64,000 nucleotides of DNA from Bacillus sp. 03113 (GCF_006546985.1 NZ_VATK01000018.1:23761-87760), one strand, 5' to 3'. Counted from the stretch's first letter, positions 42,802 through 52,999 are shown. Program-made: numbers and translations. Notes: generated from the letters alone by a model not told the origin.

Positions 42802-44952
42802 ATGATCGCTGTTGACCGTGATTATTATGCTTATTTAGACGAAATGAAGCTCATTACGATCTTGCTCCCACATTCTTATCATGATGGAGTCTCATCTACA
42901 TTTACTTTCATTTATGGAAATGAAAGAACTTTGTTAAAGATCATAAGTCAAATATATTTAGCGGATTCTGTCAAATATATTTGCCGGATTGATAAGGATA
43001 TTACAATGGGAGATAACTATTGGATTGAAGACGAACATGGTGGAAAGACAGATTTACAAATGGGTGCTGTTATCAGAACAGAAGAATTTGATCAAAAATA
43101 TTATTATGATGGTCCGTTAGGTGTATTATTCAATAGACATGAAACAACATTTAAATTATGGGCTCCAACTGCTTCTCAAGTAAAGCTCAAGCTTGAATCT
43201 CCTGATCATTCTGTTACCGAAACGATAGAAATGGTTCGCGAGGATAAAGGAGTTTGGACTGTAACCGTTTTTGAAAATCTAGATTCATATCGATATTCTT
43301 ATCTTGTATGTGTCAATTTAGAATGGAAGGAAGCGGTTGATCCATATGCTGTTTCCGTCACTGCTAACGGTTTATGTGGTGTGGTTATAGATTTAGAAAA
43401 AACAAAACAAAGAAAGCCTGAACTGCCTCCTTTTAATAATGCTGTGGATGCCATTATTTATGAAACAAATATAAGGGATTTTACGATTTATCCCTATAGT
43501 GGTGTTTTTCATAAAGGCAGCTATCTTGGTGCAGCAGAGCTTCATACATTAGGAAAAAATGGGAAGCCTACTGCTCTGTCTTATGTGAAAGAATTAGGTA
43601 TTACTCATATAGAATTTCTTCCGTTGCACGATTTTGAGGGCGTAGATGAGTTTGATAAAACTCTTTATTATAATTGGGGGTACAATCCGATTCATTTTAA
43701 TTCTCCTGAAGGTAGCTATGCGACGGATCCAACAGACCCTTATGTTCGAATTAATGAATTGAAGACATTAATAACAACTATTCATTCGATTGGAATTCGT
43801 GTCATCTTGGACGTTGTTTATAATCATGTATATGTCAGAGAAACGTCATCCTTTGAGAAAATTGTTCCTGGGTATTTTTTCCGTCATGATCATCATGGCA
43901 TACCTTCGAATGGTACAGGAGTTGGCAATGATTTTGCTTCCGAACGATTAATGGCAAGAAAATTCATTGTGGATTCTGTTAAATTTTGGCTTCAAGAATA
44001 CCAAGTAGACGGCTTTCGCTTTGATTTAATGGGCATTTTAGATGTTGATACAATGAATAGTGTTCGAAAAATGATAGACACTATTGATCCAAGTGTTTTG
44101 GTAATAGGAGAAGGATGGGATTTACCAACACCAATCCCATATCATAAAAAGGCTATCATTGCGAACCAAAATAAGCTGCCAAACATCAGCCACTTCAATG
44201 ATCAGTTTAGAGATTCAATTAAAGGCAGCACCTTTCAAATAGGAGCTAAAGGCTATGCATTAGGAAATACCTTTTATTATGATGCGGCTAAAGATCTTTT
44301 ATCAGGAAGCATTGGTCTTGCAAGAGGAGGGTCAGGTATTTTTATAGAGCCCAATCAAACAGTTAACTATGTGGAATGTCATGATAATCATACACTTTGG
44401 GATAAGCTTTCCATTAGTTCACCAAATGATTCTGAAGAAAAGAGAGAAAAACAGCATCGATTGGCAACGGTCATGGTGCTTCTATCACAAGGAATTCCTT
44501 TTTTGCATAGCGGACAAGAATTTTTCAGGACAAAGGAAGGAGTTGGAAACAGCTATAGCTCTCCTGACTGGATAAATCAGCTTGATTGGGATCGAAAGGA
44601 TCATTATATAGAAAATGTTGAATATATTAAAGGTTGTATTGCGATTCGCCAATCTTCTCAGGCGTTTAGATTAGCAACAGCAGATCTAATTAGAGAACAT
44701 TTTCAATTTCTTGAAGTGGATAGACCGATTATAGGTTATCAATTAAAGGAAGTTAAGCAGTTTGGAAAATGGAAGAACATTCTTGTATACTTTAATCCAA
44801 TCGAGCAAGAGTGTACAATTAAGCTTCCTAAAGGGATTTGGATGGTACTTGCTAATCATGAGAAAGCTCAAATAACTCCTTTTGCTGCCATGAAAGAAAC
44901 GCTGACTTTGCAGCCTATCAGTACGAATGTATTGGTCAGTCATTCAAACTAG
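42802..44952 (+). CDS. amyX: Type I pullulanase (debranching enzyme)
   Basis: A 716-residue glycoside hydrolase family 13 enzyme that cuts alpha-1,6 branches in pullulan, glycogen or limit dextrins. The type I pullulanase motif YNWGYNP is at about 289-295. Catalytic residues are Asp in DGFRFDLMG (about 408) and Glu in VIGEGWD (about 436), with the late VECHDNHTLWDK. A CBM48-like domain lies before the barrel. No signal peptide is present, so it acts inside the cell. Length equals B. subtilis AmyX. AAGAGGAG precedes the ATG. Confidence 0.95.
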   Translation: MIAVDRDYYAYLDEMKLITILLPHSYHDGVSSTFTFIYGNERTLLKIISQIYLADSVKYICRIDKDITMGDNYWIEDEHGGKTDLQMGAVIRTEEFDQKYYYDGPLGVLFNRHETTFKLWAPTASQVKLKLESPDHSVTETIEMVREDKGVWTVTVFENLDSYRYSYLVCVNLEWKEAVDPYAVSVTANGLCGVVIDLEKTKQRKPELPPFNNAVDAIIYETNIRDFTIYPYSGVFHKGSYLGAAELHTLGKNGKPTALSYVKELGITHIEFLPLHDFEGVDEFDKTLYYNWGYNPIHFNSPEGSYATDPTDPYVRINELKTLITTIHSIGIRVILDVVYNHVYVRETSSFEKIVPGYFFRHDHHGIPSNGTGVGNDFASERLMARKFIVDSVKFWLQEYQVDGFRFDLMGILDVDTMNSVRKMIDTIDPSVLVIGEGWDLPTPIPYHKKAIIANQNKLPNISHFNDQFRDSIKGSTFQIGAKGYALGNTFYYDAAKDLLSGSIGLARGGSGIFIEPNQTVNYVECHDNHTLWDKLSISSPNDSEEKREKQHRLATVMVLLSQGIPFLHSGQEFFRTKEGVGNSYSSPDWINQLDWDRKDHYIENVEYIKGCIAIRQSSQAFRLATADLIREHFQFLEVDRPIIGYQLKEVKQFGKWKNILVYFNPIEQECTIKLPKGIWMVLANHEKAQITPFAAMKETLTLQPISTNVLVSHSN

Positions 44953-45030
44953 AATGCAGTAAATAAAGAGTTCGTATTTTTCATTAGAGATACACTTGAC
45001 GAAGAAAGCTAATTGAGGATAAAATTTAGT

Positions 45031-45080
45031 AGATGGCTATTGTGTGAATCAATGCTCAGATAGCTGTCTTTTTTTATTTT
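45031..45080 (+). terminator. amyX terminator
   Basis: AGATGGCTAT pairs with ATAGCTGTCT (two wobble pairs), followed by TTTTTTATTTTTT. Confidence 0.75.
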
Positions 45081-45201
45081 TTAGGAACCGACGATGATAG
45101 ATTGTGATGAATGATGATATGACATTAGAGGCAAGTATTACCTGCCTATTCATTTTGAATCCATTATTTTTTAAAGCTAAATATATAGTAGGTGAACAAT
45201 T

Positions 45202-45972
45202 TTGGAACATTTATTTGGGCAAGATTGGGAGATCGTGCCCGCAGGCGGCGCTACTGGAGAAGCCTATTTTGCAAAGCATAAAGAACAAAGTCTTTTTTTA
45301 AAGCGGAACACTTCTCCTTTTTTAGCTGTACTATCAGCTGAAGGGATCGTCCCAAAGCTTGTTTGGACAAAAAGACTTGAAAATGGAGATGTATTTACAG
45401 CACAGCAGTGGATGAATGGAAGAGAGCTTAAACCATCTGAAATGAATTATGATATGGTGGCAAAGCTTTTAAAAAAAATCCACGAATCTAAGCCGTTGCT
45501 TAATATGCTCAAAAGACTAGGAAAAAAACCGCTACAGCCTGAAAATTTCCTGCAAAAACTTCAAAATCAATTAGATGATGAACTCACGAAATTGGATGTG
45601 ATTGCACATTCTATCGAATATTTAAGAAATGAGCAACATAATATTCGTTGTGAAGAAAAAGTGGTATGCCATTGTGATGTCAATCATAACAACTGGCTGC
45701 TTTCGGAAAGCAACCAATTGTATTTGATCGATTGGGACGGAGCAAAAATTGCAGATCCTGCCTTTGATCTTGGTCTTTTGTTGTATTGGTATATACCAAA
45801 GGATAAATGGAAGCAATGGACGAGTCTTTATAAAATTGAATTAACCGATCATTTACTTTTGAGAATGAAATGGTATGTGACTGCACAAACACTTGATTCT
45901 ATTCAATGGTATAAATCTAAGCAAAGATTTGATGAAATGAACAAATGGATTCACTATTTACACGAAATCTGA
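45202..45972 (+). CDS. ytmP: Phosphotransferase family protein YtmP
   Basis: A 256-residue protein of the aminoglycoside phosphotransferase/choline kinase fold. The catalytic loop is CHCDVNHNNW (about 156-165, Asp base and Asn) and the metal-binding motif LIDWDGAKIADP. The N-lobe is short. The substrate is unknown; homologues are often called YtmP near trmB. The TTG at 45202 is used, with TAGGTGA upstream. It is convergent with ytzH. Confidence 0.85.
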   Translation: MEHLFGQDWEIVPAGGATGEAYFAKHKEQSLFLKRNTSPFLAVLSAEGIVPKLVWTKRLENGDVFTAQQWMNGRELKPSEMNYDMVAKLLKKIHESKPLLNMLKRLGKKPLQPENFLQKLQNQLDDELTKLDVIAHSIEYLRNEQHNIRCEEKVVCHCDVNHNNWLLSESNQLYLIDWDGAKIADPAFDLGLLLYWYIPKDKWKQWTSLYKIELTDHLLLRMKWYVTAQTLDSIQWYKSKQRFDEMNKWIHYLHEI

Positions 45973-46254
45973 TCACAATGAAAACTGATCAATATCGTTG
46001 ACCCATTTTGAAAGATCTTCTTGATGAGATTCAATATGTTGATTTAAATTTGCTGAGTTGATGCCGTGTTGACTATATTGATAAATATCTTCAAATAATG
46101 TTTGCCCATTTGAATCCATATTTGTTTTTACCATTAGTGACTTAATTAATCGTTCTAATTGTTCACATTCAGATACTGTACCGCAACAATCTGCTTTGTG
46201 GTTGTTTAAGATATCCTTTAATAAATTCATTTGATCCTGTTGACTAATTGGCAT
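45973..46254 (-). CDS. ytzH: Small conserved protein YtzH
   Basis: A 93-residue hydrophilic helical protein, MPISQQDQMNLLKDILNNHK at its start, with a CC pair (Cys24-Cys25 in ADCCGTVSE) and a third Cys a few residues later. The start at 46254 is fixed by AAAGGAGGGAG; the open frame extends upstream without site. Length is one residue more than B. subtilis YtzH, also beside ytmP and trmB. The function is unknown; the cysteines might bind a metal. Confidence 0.83.
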   Translation of the reverse strand: MPISQQDQMNLLKDILNNHKADCCGTVSECEQLERLIKSLMVKTNMDSNGQTLFEDIYQYSQHGINSANLNQHIESHQEDLSKWVNDIDQFSL

Positions 46255-46654
46255 ATTCTCCCTCCTTTCTGATTCCACTTTTAAGAAAGGCTTTAAAAAG
46301 AATTCATTCTTAGGTTATGAATTCTTTTTTAATTTATACGTTGGGATTGAATATCAAAAATTTTGTTTATAGTATTTTCTTTATAGGATAAGATAGTTTT
46401 CGGAACTCCGACCGGTGTCTAGCTCTAGCGCCTAGCCGCTCGGATCATAAGCCACAATACTCCAGAAATCAGGATTTCCTGCGTATTGCGTCTTATGTCT
46501 TTCGCGGCTGATCAAGGCGCTTCCGACGTACAGGATGTACTAGTGCCGATGTTGCCACAGGACGTGGCGTCTTTAAACGGCCGCTTTTCTTTACTTGCGG
46601 TGGCTTTAGAAGAATGGTATGGTTTGAACGAAAAGATATTTGAGGAGTGTCAGC
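46255..46654. other. Divergent intergenic region between ytzH and trmB
   Basis: Holds a hairpin AAAAAGAATTCA/TGAATTCTTTTT at 46295-46331 (terminator-like in both directions but upstream of both genes) and one composite A+D repeat (46389-46590). No gene is seen. Confidence 0.55.
46389..46590 (+). repeat. Composite repeat: family A variant (copy 6) with module D inserted
   Basis: Left arm AGCGCCTAGCCGCTCGG, the variant loop (CATAAGCCACAATACTCC), right arm GCGGCTGATCAAGGCGCTT, then module D (GACGTACAGGATGTACTAG, TGCCGATGTTGCCAC, GTGGCG, AAACGGCC) and GCTTTTCTTTA. The outer stem AGCGCCT/AGGCGCT is perfect. This copy shows clearly that D sits inside the right edge of A. Confidence 0.8.
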
Positions 46655-47296
46655 ATGAGATTAAGAAATAAACCTTGGGCAAAGGATAAAATTGAACAAT
46701 ACCCCCAGTATATTGTCCCAAACCCGGAGATGTATAAAGAAAGCTGGAAGGATGCTTTTGAACTGAACCAGCCTCTTCATATTGAAATAGGAACCGGAAA
46801 AGGTCGTTTTATTACAGAAATGGCAAGAGCCAATCCTCATATTAATTATTTAGGGATTGAATTGTATGAAAGTGTGATTGTCTCAGCTCTTGACAGACTC
46901 ATTGAGGCTGAATTGCCAAATGTAAAACTTCTAAATGTAAATGCAAACAATCTGCATACTTATTTTTCAAAAAATGATGTCGATCGAGTTTATTTGAATT
47001 TTTCGGATCCTTGGCCAAAGATTCGTCATGAAAAAAGAAGATTGACGTATAAAAGCTTTTTAAAGCTTTATGAGGAAATCTTAGTTGATAAAGGAGAAAT
47101 TCATTTTAAAACTGACAATCAAGGATTATTTGAATTCTCATTAAAAAGTTTTTCTGAATATGGCTTACTATTGACTTTTCTAAGCTTAGATTTACACAAA
47201 AGTGACTTTGAGGGCAATATTATGACCGAATATGAAGAAAAATTTTCAAATAAAGGTAATCGTATTTATCGTTGTGAAGTGAAATATCAGTCATGA
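46655..47296 (+). CDS. trmB: tRNA (guanine-N7-)-methyltransferase
   Basis: A 213-residue SAM-dependent enzyme that forms m7G46 in tRNA. The SAM motif [11 protein letters not shown] lies at 42-52, followed by LGIELYESV and the [15 protein letters not shown] motif characteristic of TrmB. The ATG at 46655 is chosen because of TGAGGAG and the exact length of B. subtilis TrmB. An upstream in-frame start at 46640 lacks a site. Confidence 0.95.
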   Translation: MRLRNKPWAKDKIEQYPQYIVPNPEMYKESWKDAFELNQPLHIEIGTGKGRFITEMARANPHINYLGIELYESVIVSALDRLIEAELPNVKLLNVNANNLHTYFSKNDVDRVYLNFSDPWPKIRHEKRRLTYKSFLKLYEEILVDKGEIHFKTDNQGLFEFSLKSFSEYGLLLTFLSLDLHKSDFEGNIMTEYEEKFSNKGNRIYRCEVKYQS

Positions 47297-47315
47297 CAAT
47301 AAAAATCGTTTCTTA

Positions 47316-47364
47316 GATATCGTCAGTGGAGGAGGCATTTTTATTTGCTTCCTCATACTGATAT
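47316..47364. terminator. Hairpin between trmB and ytzB
   Basis: ATATCGTCAGT...ACTGATAT with an inner GGAGGCA/TTGCTTCC stem lies between the two convergent stop codons. The T-rich part is in the loop rather than behind the stem, so termination is likely but not certain. Confidence 0.5.
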
Positions 47365-47370
47365 TGATAT

Positions 47371-47688
47371 TCAACTTGTAATATGTATCTTTTCCAAAAT
47401 TTCACCGTTTTGTGCATTAGCAATAAATTCGTATTGCTGAATGACACCATTTGCTGTTTTGGAAATGCCGCCTTTATACACTTCATATTGCACATCATTT
47501 TTCTCAAAAAACTCTTTTTTCATATGTATCCATGATCCACTGATGGCTCCATCTCGTTTAAATGCTTCTTTTACAAGCTCAAGTGCTTTATCCGAAGAAA
47601 TCCCGTTTTGATCAATTATGTATTTCTTTGCTAAATATCCACCTATCACTCCAGCTGTAACCCCTAATAAAAATGATTTACTTTTCAA
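47371..47688 (-). CDS. ytzB: Small PepSY-like protein YtzB
   Basis: A 105-residue protein with one N-terminal membrane segment (SFLLGVTAGVIGGYLAKKYI) and a PepSY-like alpha/beta domain ending QQYEFIANAQNGEILEKIHI. It probably faces the outside of the membrane. The TTG at 47688, eight bases behind GGTGGTGG, fits better than GTG 47700 and gives nearly the length of B. subtilis YtzB. The function is unknown. Confidence 0.78.
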   Translation of the reverse strand: MKSKSFLLGVTAGVIGGYLAKKYIIDQNGISSDKALELVKEAFKRDGAISGSWIHMKKEFFEKNDVQYEVYKGGISKTANGVIQQYEFIANAQNGEILEKIHITS

Positions 47689-48094
47689 TTCTTCCACCAC
47701 CTTATTTCAAAGTAAAGTATAAATTTTTTGAACTTCGACCAGTGTCTAGCTTCAGCACCTAGCCCTTGTGAAAAATATCCTCATGCCTCTAAAAGTAAAA
47801 AACACTTTTTGAGTCATGAGAACATTTTCTTCAGAGCTGATCAAGGCGCTTGCGTTTTTCTTATAAATCGATTATTTGTTTTAGTTTATCATATCTATTT
47901 AAAATAAGGGAGAAAATGAAGAAGTAACCCTTTTCTATAAAGAGATAAACGCTGGTAATAGCTAGAAACTTTCTGTACAATCGAATTATACATAAGTGTT
48001 GCCGTGTTTTTAAGACGTCATTAGAAGGAGAAAGTTGATGTCTATTTTATATGAGAGATTGTTTATACTTTGAAACAAAAAGGAGAAGGGAAAA
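47689..48094. other. Divergent intergenic region between ytzB and ytoP
   Basis: About 150 bp are taken by repeat family A copy 7. The right 220 bp are AT-rich with no gene or clear promoter; the ytoP ribosome binding site AAAGGAGAAGGG ends it. Confidence 0.55.
47712..47868 (+). repeat. Intergenic hairpin repeat family A, copy 7
   Basis: Starts AAAGTATAAATTTTTTGAAC, then GTGTCTAGCTTCAGCACC; right arm AAGGCGCTTGCGTTTTTC. The outer stem has one mismatch. The inner hairpin (CATGCCTC...GAGTCATG) is the same subtype as copy 1. Confidence 0.78.
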
Positions 48095-49168
48095 ATGAAT
48101 GAACAAACCTTGCAGATGTTCAAATCGTTGACAGAGCTTCCAGGGGCTTCAGGTAATGAGTATTTTATTCGAAATTTTATGCGAGAGCAGCTTAGTTTGT
48201 ATGCGGACGAAATCATTCAGGATCGTCTAGGAAGTATATTTGGAGTCAAAAAAGGGACAGAAAATGGACCAACCATTATGGTCGCAGGACATATGGATGA
48301 AGTAGGGTTTATGGTGACTTCAATAACAGAAAATGGAATGATCCGTTTTCAAACTCTTGGTGGCTGGTGGAGTCAAGTATTACTAGCACAGAGAGTACAA
48401 ATTATTACTAACAAGGGACCTATCATAGGAGTGATTGGATCAATCCCGCCACATTTGTTAGATGAAGCAAAGAGAAGCAAACCGATGGACATTAAAAATA
48501 TGTTAATAGATATTGGCGCTGATAATAAAGAAGACGTACAAAATATCGGCATTAAGCCTGGTCAACAGATCGTTCCTATTTGCCCATTTACACCAATGGC
48601 AAATCCTAAAAAGATTTTAGCAAAGGCATGGGACAACCGTTATGGCTGTGGACTCGCGATTGAGCTGCTTGAAAAATTAAAGGATGATAAGCTGCCAAAC
48701 ATCTTGTATTCCGGTGCAACTGTTCAAGAAGAAGTAGGATTAAGAGGGGCACAAACGGCAGCAAACTTAATAAGACCAGATCTCTTTTTTGCATTAGATG
48801 CAAGTCCAGCTAATGATATGTCTGGTGATAAAAAGGAATTTGGACAATTAGGAAAAGGCGTTTTACTAAGAATTTTAGATCGTTCAATGGTAACACATAG
48901 AGGAATGAGGGAATTTGTGTTAGATACTGCTGAAGAAAACAATATTCCTTATCAATATTTTGTTTCTCAAGGCGGGACAGACGCGGGCCGTGTCCATCTT
49001 TCTAATGAAGGAGTTCCAAGTGCTGTTATTGGTATTTGTTCTCGTTATATTCATACACATGCTTCAATCGTTCATGTGGATGACTATGCAGCTGCAAAGG
49101 AATTGTTAATTAAATTAGTAAAATCATGTGATCAAACGACAGTTAATACGATACGTGAGAATAGTTAA
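48095..49168 (+). CDS. ytoP: M42 family aminopeptidase YtoP
   Basis: A 357-residue dinuclear metal aminopeptidase (glutamyl aminopeptidase/deblocking group). Ligands and catalytic residues can be read: His in [10 protein letters not shown], bridging Asp in KAWDNRYGC, Glu-Glu in [11 protein letters not shown], Asp in FALDAS and His in RYIHTHASI. It likely works in the cytoplasm on peptides and forms large oligomers. Length equals B. subtilis YtoP. It is followed by a terminator shared with the convergent chemotaxis receptor gene. Confidence 0.92.
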   Translation: MNEQTLQMFKSLTELPGASGNEYFIRNFMREQLSLYADEIIQDRLGSIFGVKKGTENGPTIMVAGHMDEVGFMVTSITENGMIRFQTLGGWWSQVLLAQRVQIITNKGPIIGVIGSIPPHLLDEAKRSKPMDIKNMLIDIGADNKEDVQNIGIKPGQQIVPICPFTPMANPKKILAKAWDNRYGCGLAIELLEKLKDDKLPNILYSGATVQEEVGLRGAQTAANLIRPDLFFALDASPANDMSGDKKEFGQLGKGVLLRILDRSMVTHRGMREFVLDTAEENNIPYQYFVSQGGTDAGRVHLSNEGVPSAVIGICSRYIHTHASIVHVDDYAAAKELLIKLVKSCDQTTVNTIRENS

Positions 49169-49172
49169 TCTT

Positions 49173-51296
49173 TCATAATGAATAAAAAATGACAGGCATC
49201 CAAATATGATGTCTGTCATTTTTATTATTTATTAATAGACTTTTTTTATCTTTTTTTTTATCTTTTTTTAGGAAGGGGATGATTTGTTTTTTATTTTTCA
49301 ATGGTTTCTTATTTTCTTTTTGTTTTTCTTTTTGTCGTATATTAAATTGATTTACCTCATCAAAAAGTTCGGTAGCTATTTGGCTGAGATTAGTCGCGGC
49401 TTCACTTACTTTTGAAATCGCTTCTAATTGAATCTCGCTAGAAGCTGTTACTTCTTCAGATGTTGAAACTGTCAGCTGTGATACTAAGTGAATCTTTTCC
49501 ATTTTATTAATGAGTTGCAGGTTAGAGCTTTCCACTTGCAGCACAGATGCCTCAATTGAATTAATTTTTTCATTTATTCCAGAAATGTTGTTAACAATAT
49601 TTTCAAATGCGGATCTTGTTTGCGTTACTGCCTGTCCCTGCCGAAGCTTGTATTCATTAAATTTCATGATTTCTAATTTAAGCTGCTCCATTTTCAAATT
49701 CATAGAAGAGACAAGTGTATGTATTTGCTGAGCTTCCTCTTTAGAGCGTTCAGCTAATTTTTTTACCTCAGATGCGACAACAGAAAAGCCTTTTCCGCTT
49801 TCACCTGCTCTTGCTGCTTCTATCGCAGCATTTAATGCGAGTAGATTCGTATTCTCTGCAATTGTTTGAATGGTGTTAACAATAGAAAAGATATTTGTTG
49901 TTTGCTTCGTTGCTTCCTCTACTTTTGTCGTTACATGATTGGCGAGGGTTAGAAATTGATCAGATATTAATTGCAGATCGTGAATTGTATCAAGACCTGC
50001 AATTCCTTCTTTTTCCGCAAGATTTGCCTCTGTTAGTATTTCTTTGCTGAGATGATTTGTATTTTTGATTGCAGCAGCAACGCTTTGAATATTTTTTTGA
50101 CTTTCTTCTAATTGCCAAGATTGTTCAGTCGCTTCTACTGCTACCTGCTTGATAGCTTGATCGACTTCTGTTGCTTGGGCGGTTGTTTCTTCAGAGATGG
50201 CAGCTAAATGCTGAGAGGCTGATTGAAGCTGATCGCCCGAGTTCAAAATATGTAAAAAAGAATTTTGAACCTTATCCGCCATTTGATTAAATGTTTGTCC
50301 TAAAAGACCCATTTCATCTTTTGAAATGATAGGAATTCGGTAGGCAAAATCACCATTCCCAATTTGTTCAGCTCCATCTTTAAGTAAGGTAATTGACTTT
50401 GATATTCTTTTTAAAAGGAGATAACCAATCACGGTGACCATGAGAATAATGAATACACTTAATGAAAAAATGATAATTGATAAAGTAATGTCTTGTTTTT
50501 GCAAATTATTAGATAGTTTGTTTTGCTGATTTAAAATTTCTTTTTCTACATCTGTTATAACAAGTTCAATTGAATTAGCTAATGAATCGAATTTTTTAAC
50601 ATATTCCTCAGTTTGCTGGTAAGATGAATGAATTTCAGCCAGAATACTCTGATATTTTTCCAATTCTACCTTTAACGATTCCTTTGAATTAGAATTGATA
50701 GAAGGATTTCCATTTACTTCTTCAAAAAAAGAATGGCTGGCTGCAATAAACTGAATATAGGTTTGTCCATCCTTAGTGGCCATGTATTGTTTTTCATATA
50801 ACCTCATTAAGAGGAATTTCTGATCAATACTAGGGTCATTTAATACTTTCATTGTGGAGGTAAGCTCTTTTGCTGTACTCTCTAAATCACCTTTTAAACC
50901 TTCAAAACTACCAAAGCCTATTTTTTCATACATATCGCTTAATGTTTTGAATTCTTCTGAGTAAGATGACGAAATTTGTTGAATACGATTAAACTGGTTT
51001 TTGTTACTATTTTTTTGAACCTTTTTAATATCAGTTTGAATTTCTGAAATATGTTCCAAAACTAACCCATAGCTCGCATAGTCTGGGTTCCTTAGGAATG
51101 CTTGTTCATATTTTCTTGTAAGTGCCATTAAGTACTTGATATCTTTGCTTGTATTGACAACGGTTAGCAAAGCAGTTTTCTTTTCTTCATTTTTTTTCTG
51201 TAGTGTATCGATAGCAAAAGAAAGGGAAAGCATTAAAAGAAAACCGGTAATGACCATCCCTAAAATGAAAAAAAGCTTTGATCGAATTGATTTCAC
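49173..51296 (-). CDS. Methyl-accepting chemotaxis protein
   Basis: A 707-residue receptor. Membrane helix 1 lies at about 8-29, an all-helical extracytoplasmic ligand domain at 30-270, helix 2 at 271-294 and a HAMP domain to about 347. The signalling domain carries the hairpin tip [20 protein letters not shown]. The ligand is unknown. The start is GTG behind AGAGGTGG. The C-terminus is odd: a Lys-rich tail ([12 protein letters not shown]) is encoded by runs of 7, 9 and 7 A, and the last residues are read from the terminator hairpin. It is not part of the B. subtilis order here. Confidence 0.9.
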   Translation of the reverse strand: MKSIRSKLFFILGMVITGFLLMLSLSFAIDTLQKKNEEKKTALLTVVNTSKDIKYLMALTRKYEQAFLRNPDYASYGLVLEHISEIQTDIKKVQKNSNKNQFNRIQQISSSYSEEFKTLSDMYEKIGFGSFEGLKGDLESTAKELTSTMKVLNDPSIDQKFLLMRLYEKQYMATKDGQTYIQFIAASHSFFEEVNGNPSINSNSKESLKVELEKYQSILAEIHSSYQQTEEYVKKFDSLANSIELVITDVEKEILNQQNKLSNNLQKQDITLSIIIFSLSVFIILMVTVIGYLLLKRISKSITLLKDGAEQIGNGDFAYRIPIISKDEMGLLGQTFNQMADKVQNSFLHILNSGDQLQSASQHLAAISEETTAQATEVDQAIKQVAVEATEQSWQLEESQKNIQSVAAAIKNTNHLSKEILTEANLAEKEGIAGLDTIHDLQLISDQFLTLANHVTTKVEEATKQTTNIFSIVNTIQTIAENTNLLALNAAIEAARAGESGKGFSVVASEVKKLAERSKEEAQQIHTLVSSMNLKMEQLKLEIMKFNEYKLRQGQAVTQTRSAFENIVNNISGINEKINSIEASVLQVESSNLQLINKMEKIHLVSQLTVSTSEEVTASSEIQLEAISKVSEAATNLSQIATELFDEVNQFNIRQKEKQKENKKPLKNKKQIIPFLKKDKKKDKKSLLINNKNDRHHIWMPVIFYSL
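49187..49224. terminator. Terminator between ytoP and the chemotaxis receptor
   Basis: AAAATGACAGGCATC pairs with GATGTCTGTCATTTTT around a short loop. It lies just after ytoP and inside the last codons of the receptor frame on the other strand. Confidence 0.85.
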
Positions 51297-51659
51297 AAAA
51301 CCACCTCTATCACTGATATTAAATTCAAAATATTAAATTTATTATAAAATTTTATATGAGATAGTACAATAGTATTAGATTTAATTAAAAAGTATACTAG
51401 ATCAAATAGATTAATAATAGGTATTTTTACTTAATTATGTAAAAAACATGTTTATATCCATCTTAAATAATGACTAAAATCAATTGCTTGTTGCATTTGA
51501 GTAGACTTACATGAAGTAGCTTGCTATCATCTGAAGTATAGGTAAAGGTCAATAAACGTATGGAACTGTAAAATCCAAATGCTTGTAAAATGATTTATAC
51601 TATAATGATGTCGAAATAAATCAAAAAGTATAATGAAAGAACTTAATGGGGGTTATAAT
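51297..51659. other. AT-rich divergent intergenic region
   Basis: No gene or repeat is seen. A perfect TATAAT at 51601-51606, about 50 bp before ytpP, is a plausible -10 box without a good -35. No sigma-D (chemotaxis) promoter could be recognised for the receptor gene. Confidence 0.45.
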
Positions 51660-51974
51660 ATGAAAAAACTTGAATCCATCGAACAATTTTCACAATTAAA
51701 AGAAAGCGGGAAACACATCTTTTTGTTCTCAGCGAATTGGTGCCCAGATTGCCGATTTATCGATCCGTTTTTACCCGAAGTTGAATCGAAATTTCAGGAA
51801 TATACATTTATTTATGTTGATAGAGATGAATTCATCGATCTGTGTGTTGAATTAGATATATTTGGAATTCCTAGCTTTATTGCCTATGAAAATGGACAGG
51901 AAACTGGAAGGTTCGTAAGTAAGGATCGCAAAACACAAGAGGAAATTGAGAATTTTGTTAGCCAATTAGCCTAA
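51660..51974 (+). CDS. ytpP: Thioredoxin-like protein YtpP
   Basis: A 104-residue thioredoxin fold with active site WCPDC (Cys28, Cys31) and the cis-proline FGIPSF. It probably reduces disulfides in the cytoplasm. The start at 51660 is chosen because GGGGG lies before it; an in-frame ATG at 51633 has none. B. subtilis YtpP is of similar length and in the same order before ytpQ. Confidence 0.92.
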   Translation: MKKLESIEQFSQLKESGKHIFLFSANWCPDCRFIDPFLPEVESKFQEYTFIYVDRDEFIDLCVELDIFGIPSFIAYENGQETGRFVSKDRKTQEEIENFVSQLA

Positions 51975-51988
51975 TCATTCAAAGCATT

Positions 51989-52025
51989 CCCTCATCTCTA
52001 GTTGGATGAGGGTGTTTTATTTTTT
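51989..52025 (+). terminator. ytpP terminator
   Basis: CCCTCATC pairs with GATGAGGG, followed by TGTTTTATTTTTT. Confidence 0.8.
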
Positions 52026-52130
52026 AAAATTGAACGATCTAACCAGTTTTTTAATTTTTTATAAAGTCAATGAAAAATGGACAGCATTTCTTTTTTAGTG
52101 AGTCAGGAATAGAAAAAGGAGAGAATTTTC

Positions 52131-52934
52131 ATGAAAATGACGAGTAGGAAAATGAAGGATGAACTTGAAAAACGCTTAATAAACGCTTCAAGAACATCCT
52201 ACTATGATCGTGATAAGGATACCTATCGTATAGAGAATAAAGAATCAGGAAAAGGAATAACGATCTCACTTCCCGATATTGTGGCTAAATGGGAGATTCA
52301 TAAAGAAAAAGCAATAGAGGAAGTGGTTTACTATACGGAAGAGGGCCTTCAAGCAATGGAAGGTGCTTTAATACTAGAAGGAAAAGAGAAAAATATCTTT
52401 CCAGTTATTCGATCGACCTCTTTTCCAAAGGAATCAAGTGAAGGTATTCCTTTTTTATTTGATGAACATACAGCAGAAACAAGGGTTTATTATGCATTTG
52501 ATTTAGGTTCAACCTATCGTATAATTGATGAACAATTAATGCAAAAAGAACAGTGGGATGCAAAACGAATAAAGGAAATTGCTTTATTTAATGTGCGATC
52601 GTTGTCAACCGATATGAAAACCGATTCAGTTGCTGGAAATATATTTTATTTTCTAAATAAAAATGATGGATATGATGCAAGCAGAATATTAAATGAAGTG
52701 TTTTTAAAGCAAATGGAGAAAAAGATAAAGGGGACAATGGCAGTTGCCGTTCCACATCAGGATGTATTAATTATTGCTGATGTTCAAAATGATACAGGCT
52801 ATGATATTCTTGCACAAATGAATATGAGCTTTTTTGCAAGCGGCAGAGTTCCGATTACAGCCTTATCTTTTCTGTATGAAAATGGGGAATTTGAGCCAAT
52901 TTTTATTTTAGGAAAAAATAAAAAACGAAACTAA
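52131..52934 (+). CDS. ytpQ: Conserved protein YtpQ (DUF1444)
   Basis: A 267-residue soluble protein with no signal peptide or recognised active site. It is a mixed alpha/beta sequence, with [16 protein letters not shown] early, [20 protein letters not shown] and [19 protein letters not shown] late. It belongs to the DUF1444 group with B. subtilis YtpQ. AAGGAGAG is well placed. It is followed by its own terminator, unlike B. subtilis where ytpR comes next. Confidence 0.88.
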   Translation: MKMTSRKMKDELEKRLINASRTSYYDRDKDTYRIENKESGKGITISLPDIVAKWEIHKEKAIEEVVYYTEEGLQAMEGALILEGKEKNIFPVIRSTSFPKESSEGIPFLFDEHTAETRVYYAFDLGSTYRIIDEQLMQKEQWDAKRIKEIALFNVRSLSTDMKTDSVAGNIFYFLNKNDGYDASRILNEVFLKQMEKKIKGTMAVAVPHQDVLIIADVQNDTGYDILAQMNMSFFASGRVPITALSFLYENGEFEPIFILGKNKKRN

Positions 52935-52939
52935 ATTTT

Positions 52940-52999
52940 AGGACGATACAAAGGATTAGCAGTTATGGCTTACTTTTGTATAGTCCTATTTTGTTATTT
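52940..52999 (+). terminator. ytpQ terminator
   Basis: AGGACGATACAAA pairs with TTTTGTATAGTCCT (one bulge), followed by ATTTTGTTATTTTT. Confidence 0.75.

Noticed and set aside
45104..45301. 65-codon frame before ytmP
   Set aside because: It overlaps the start of ytmP in another frame and has no family resemblance.
4499..47868. Family A as a classical transposon
   Set aside because: No flanking target duplications or matching terminal ends could be found, unlike families B and C; it is kept as a structured repeat only.
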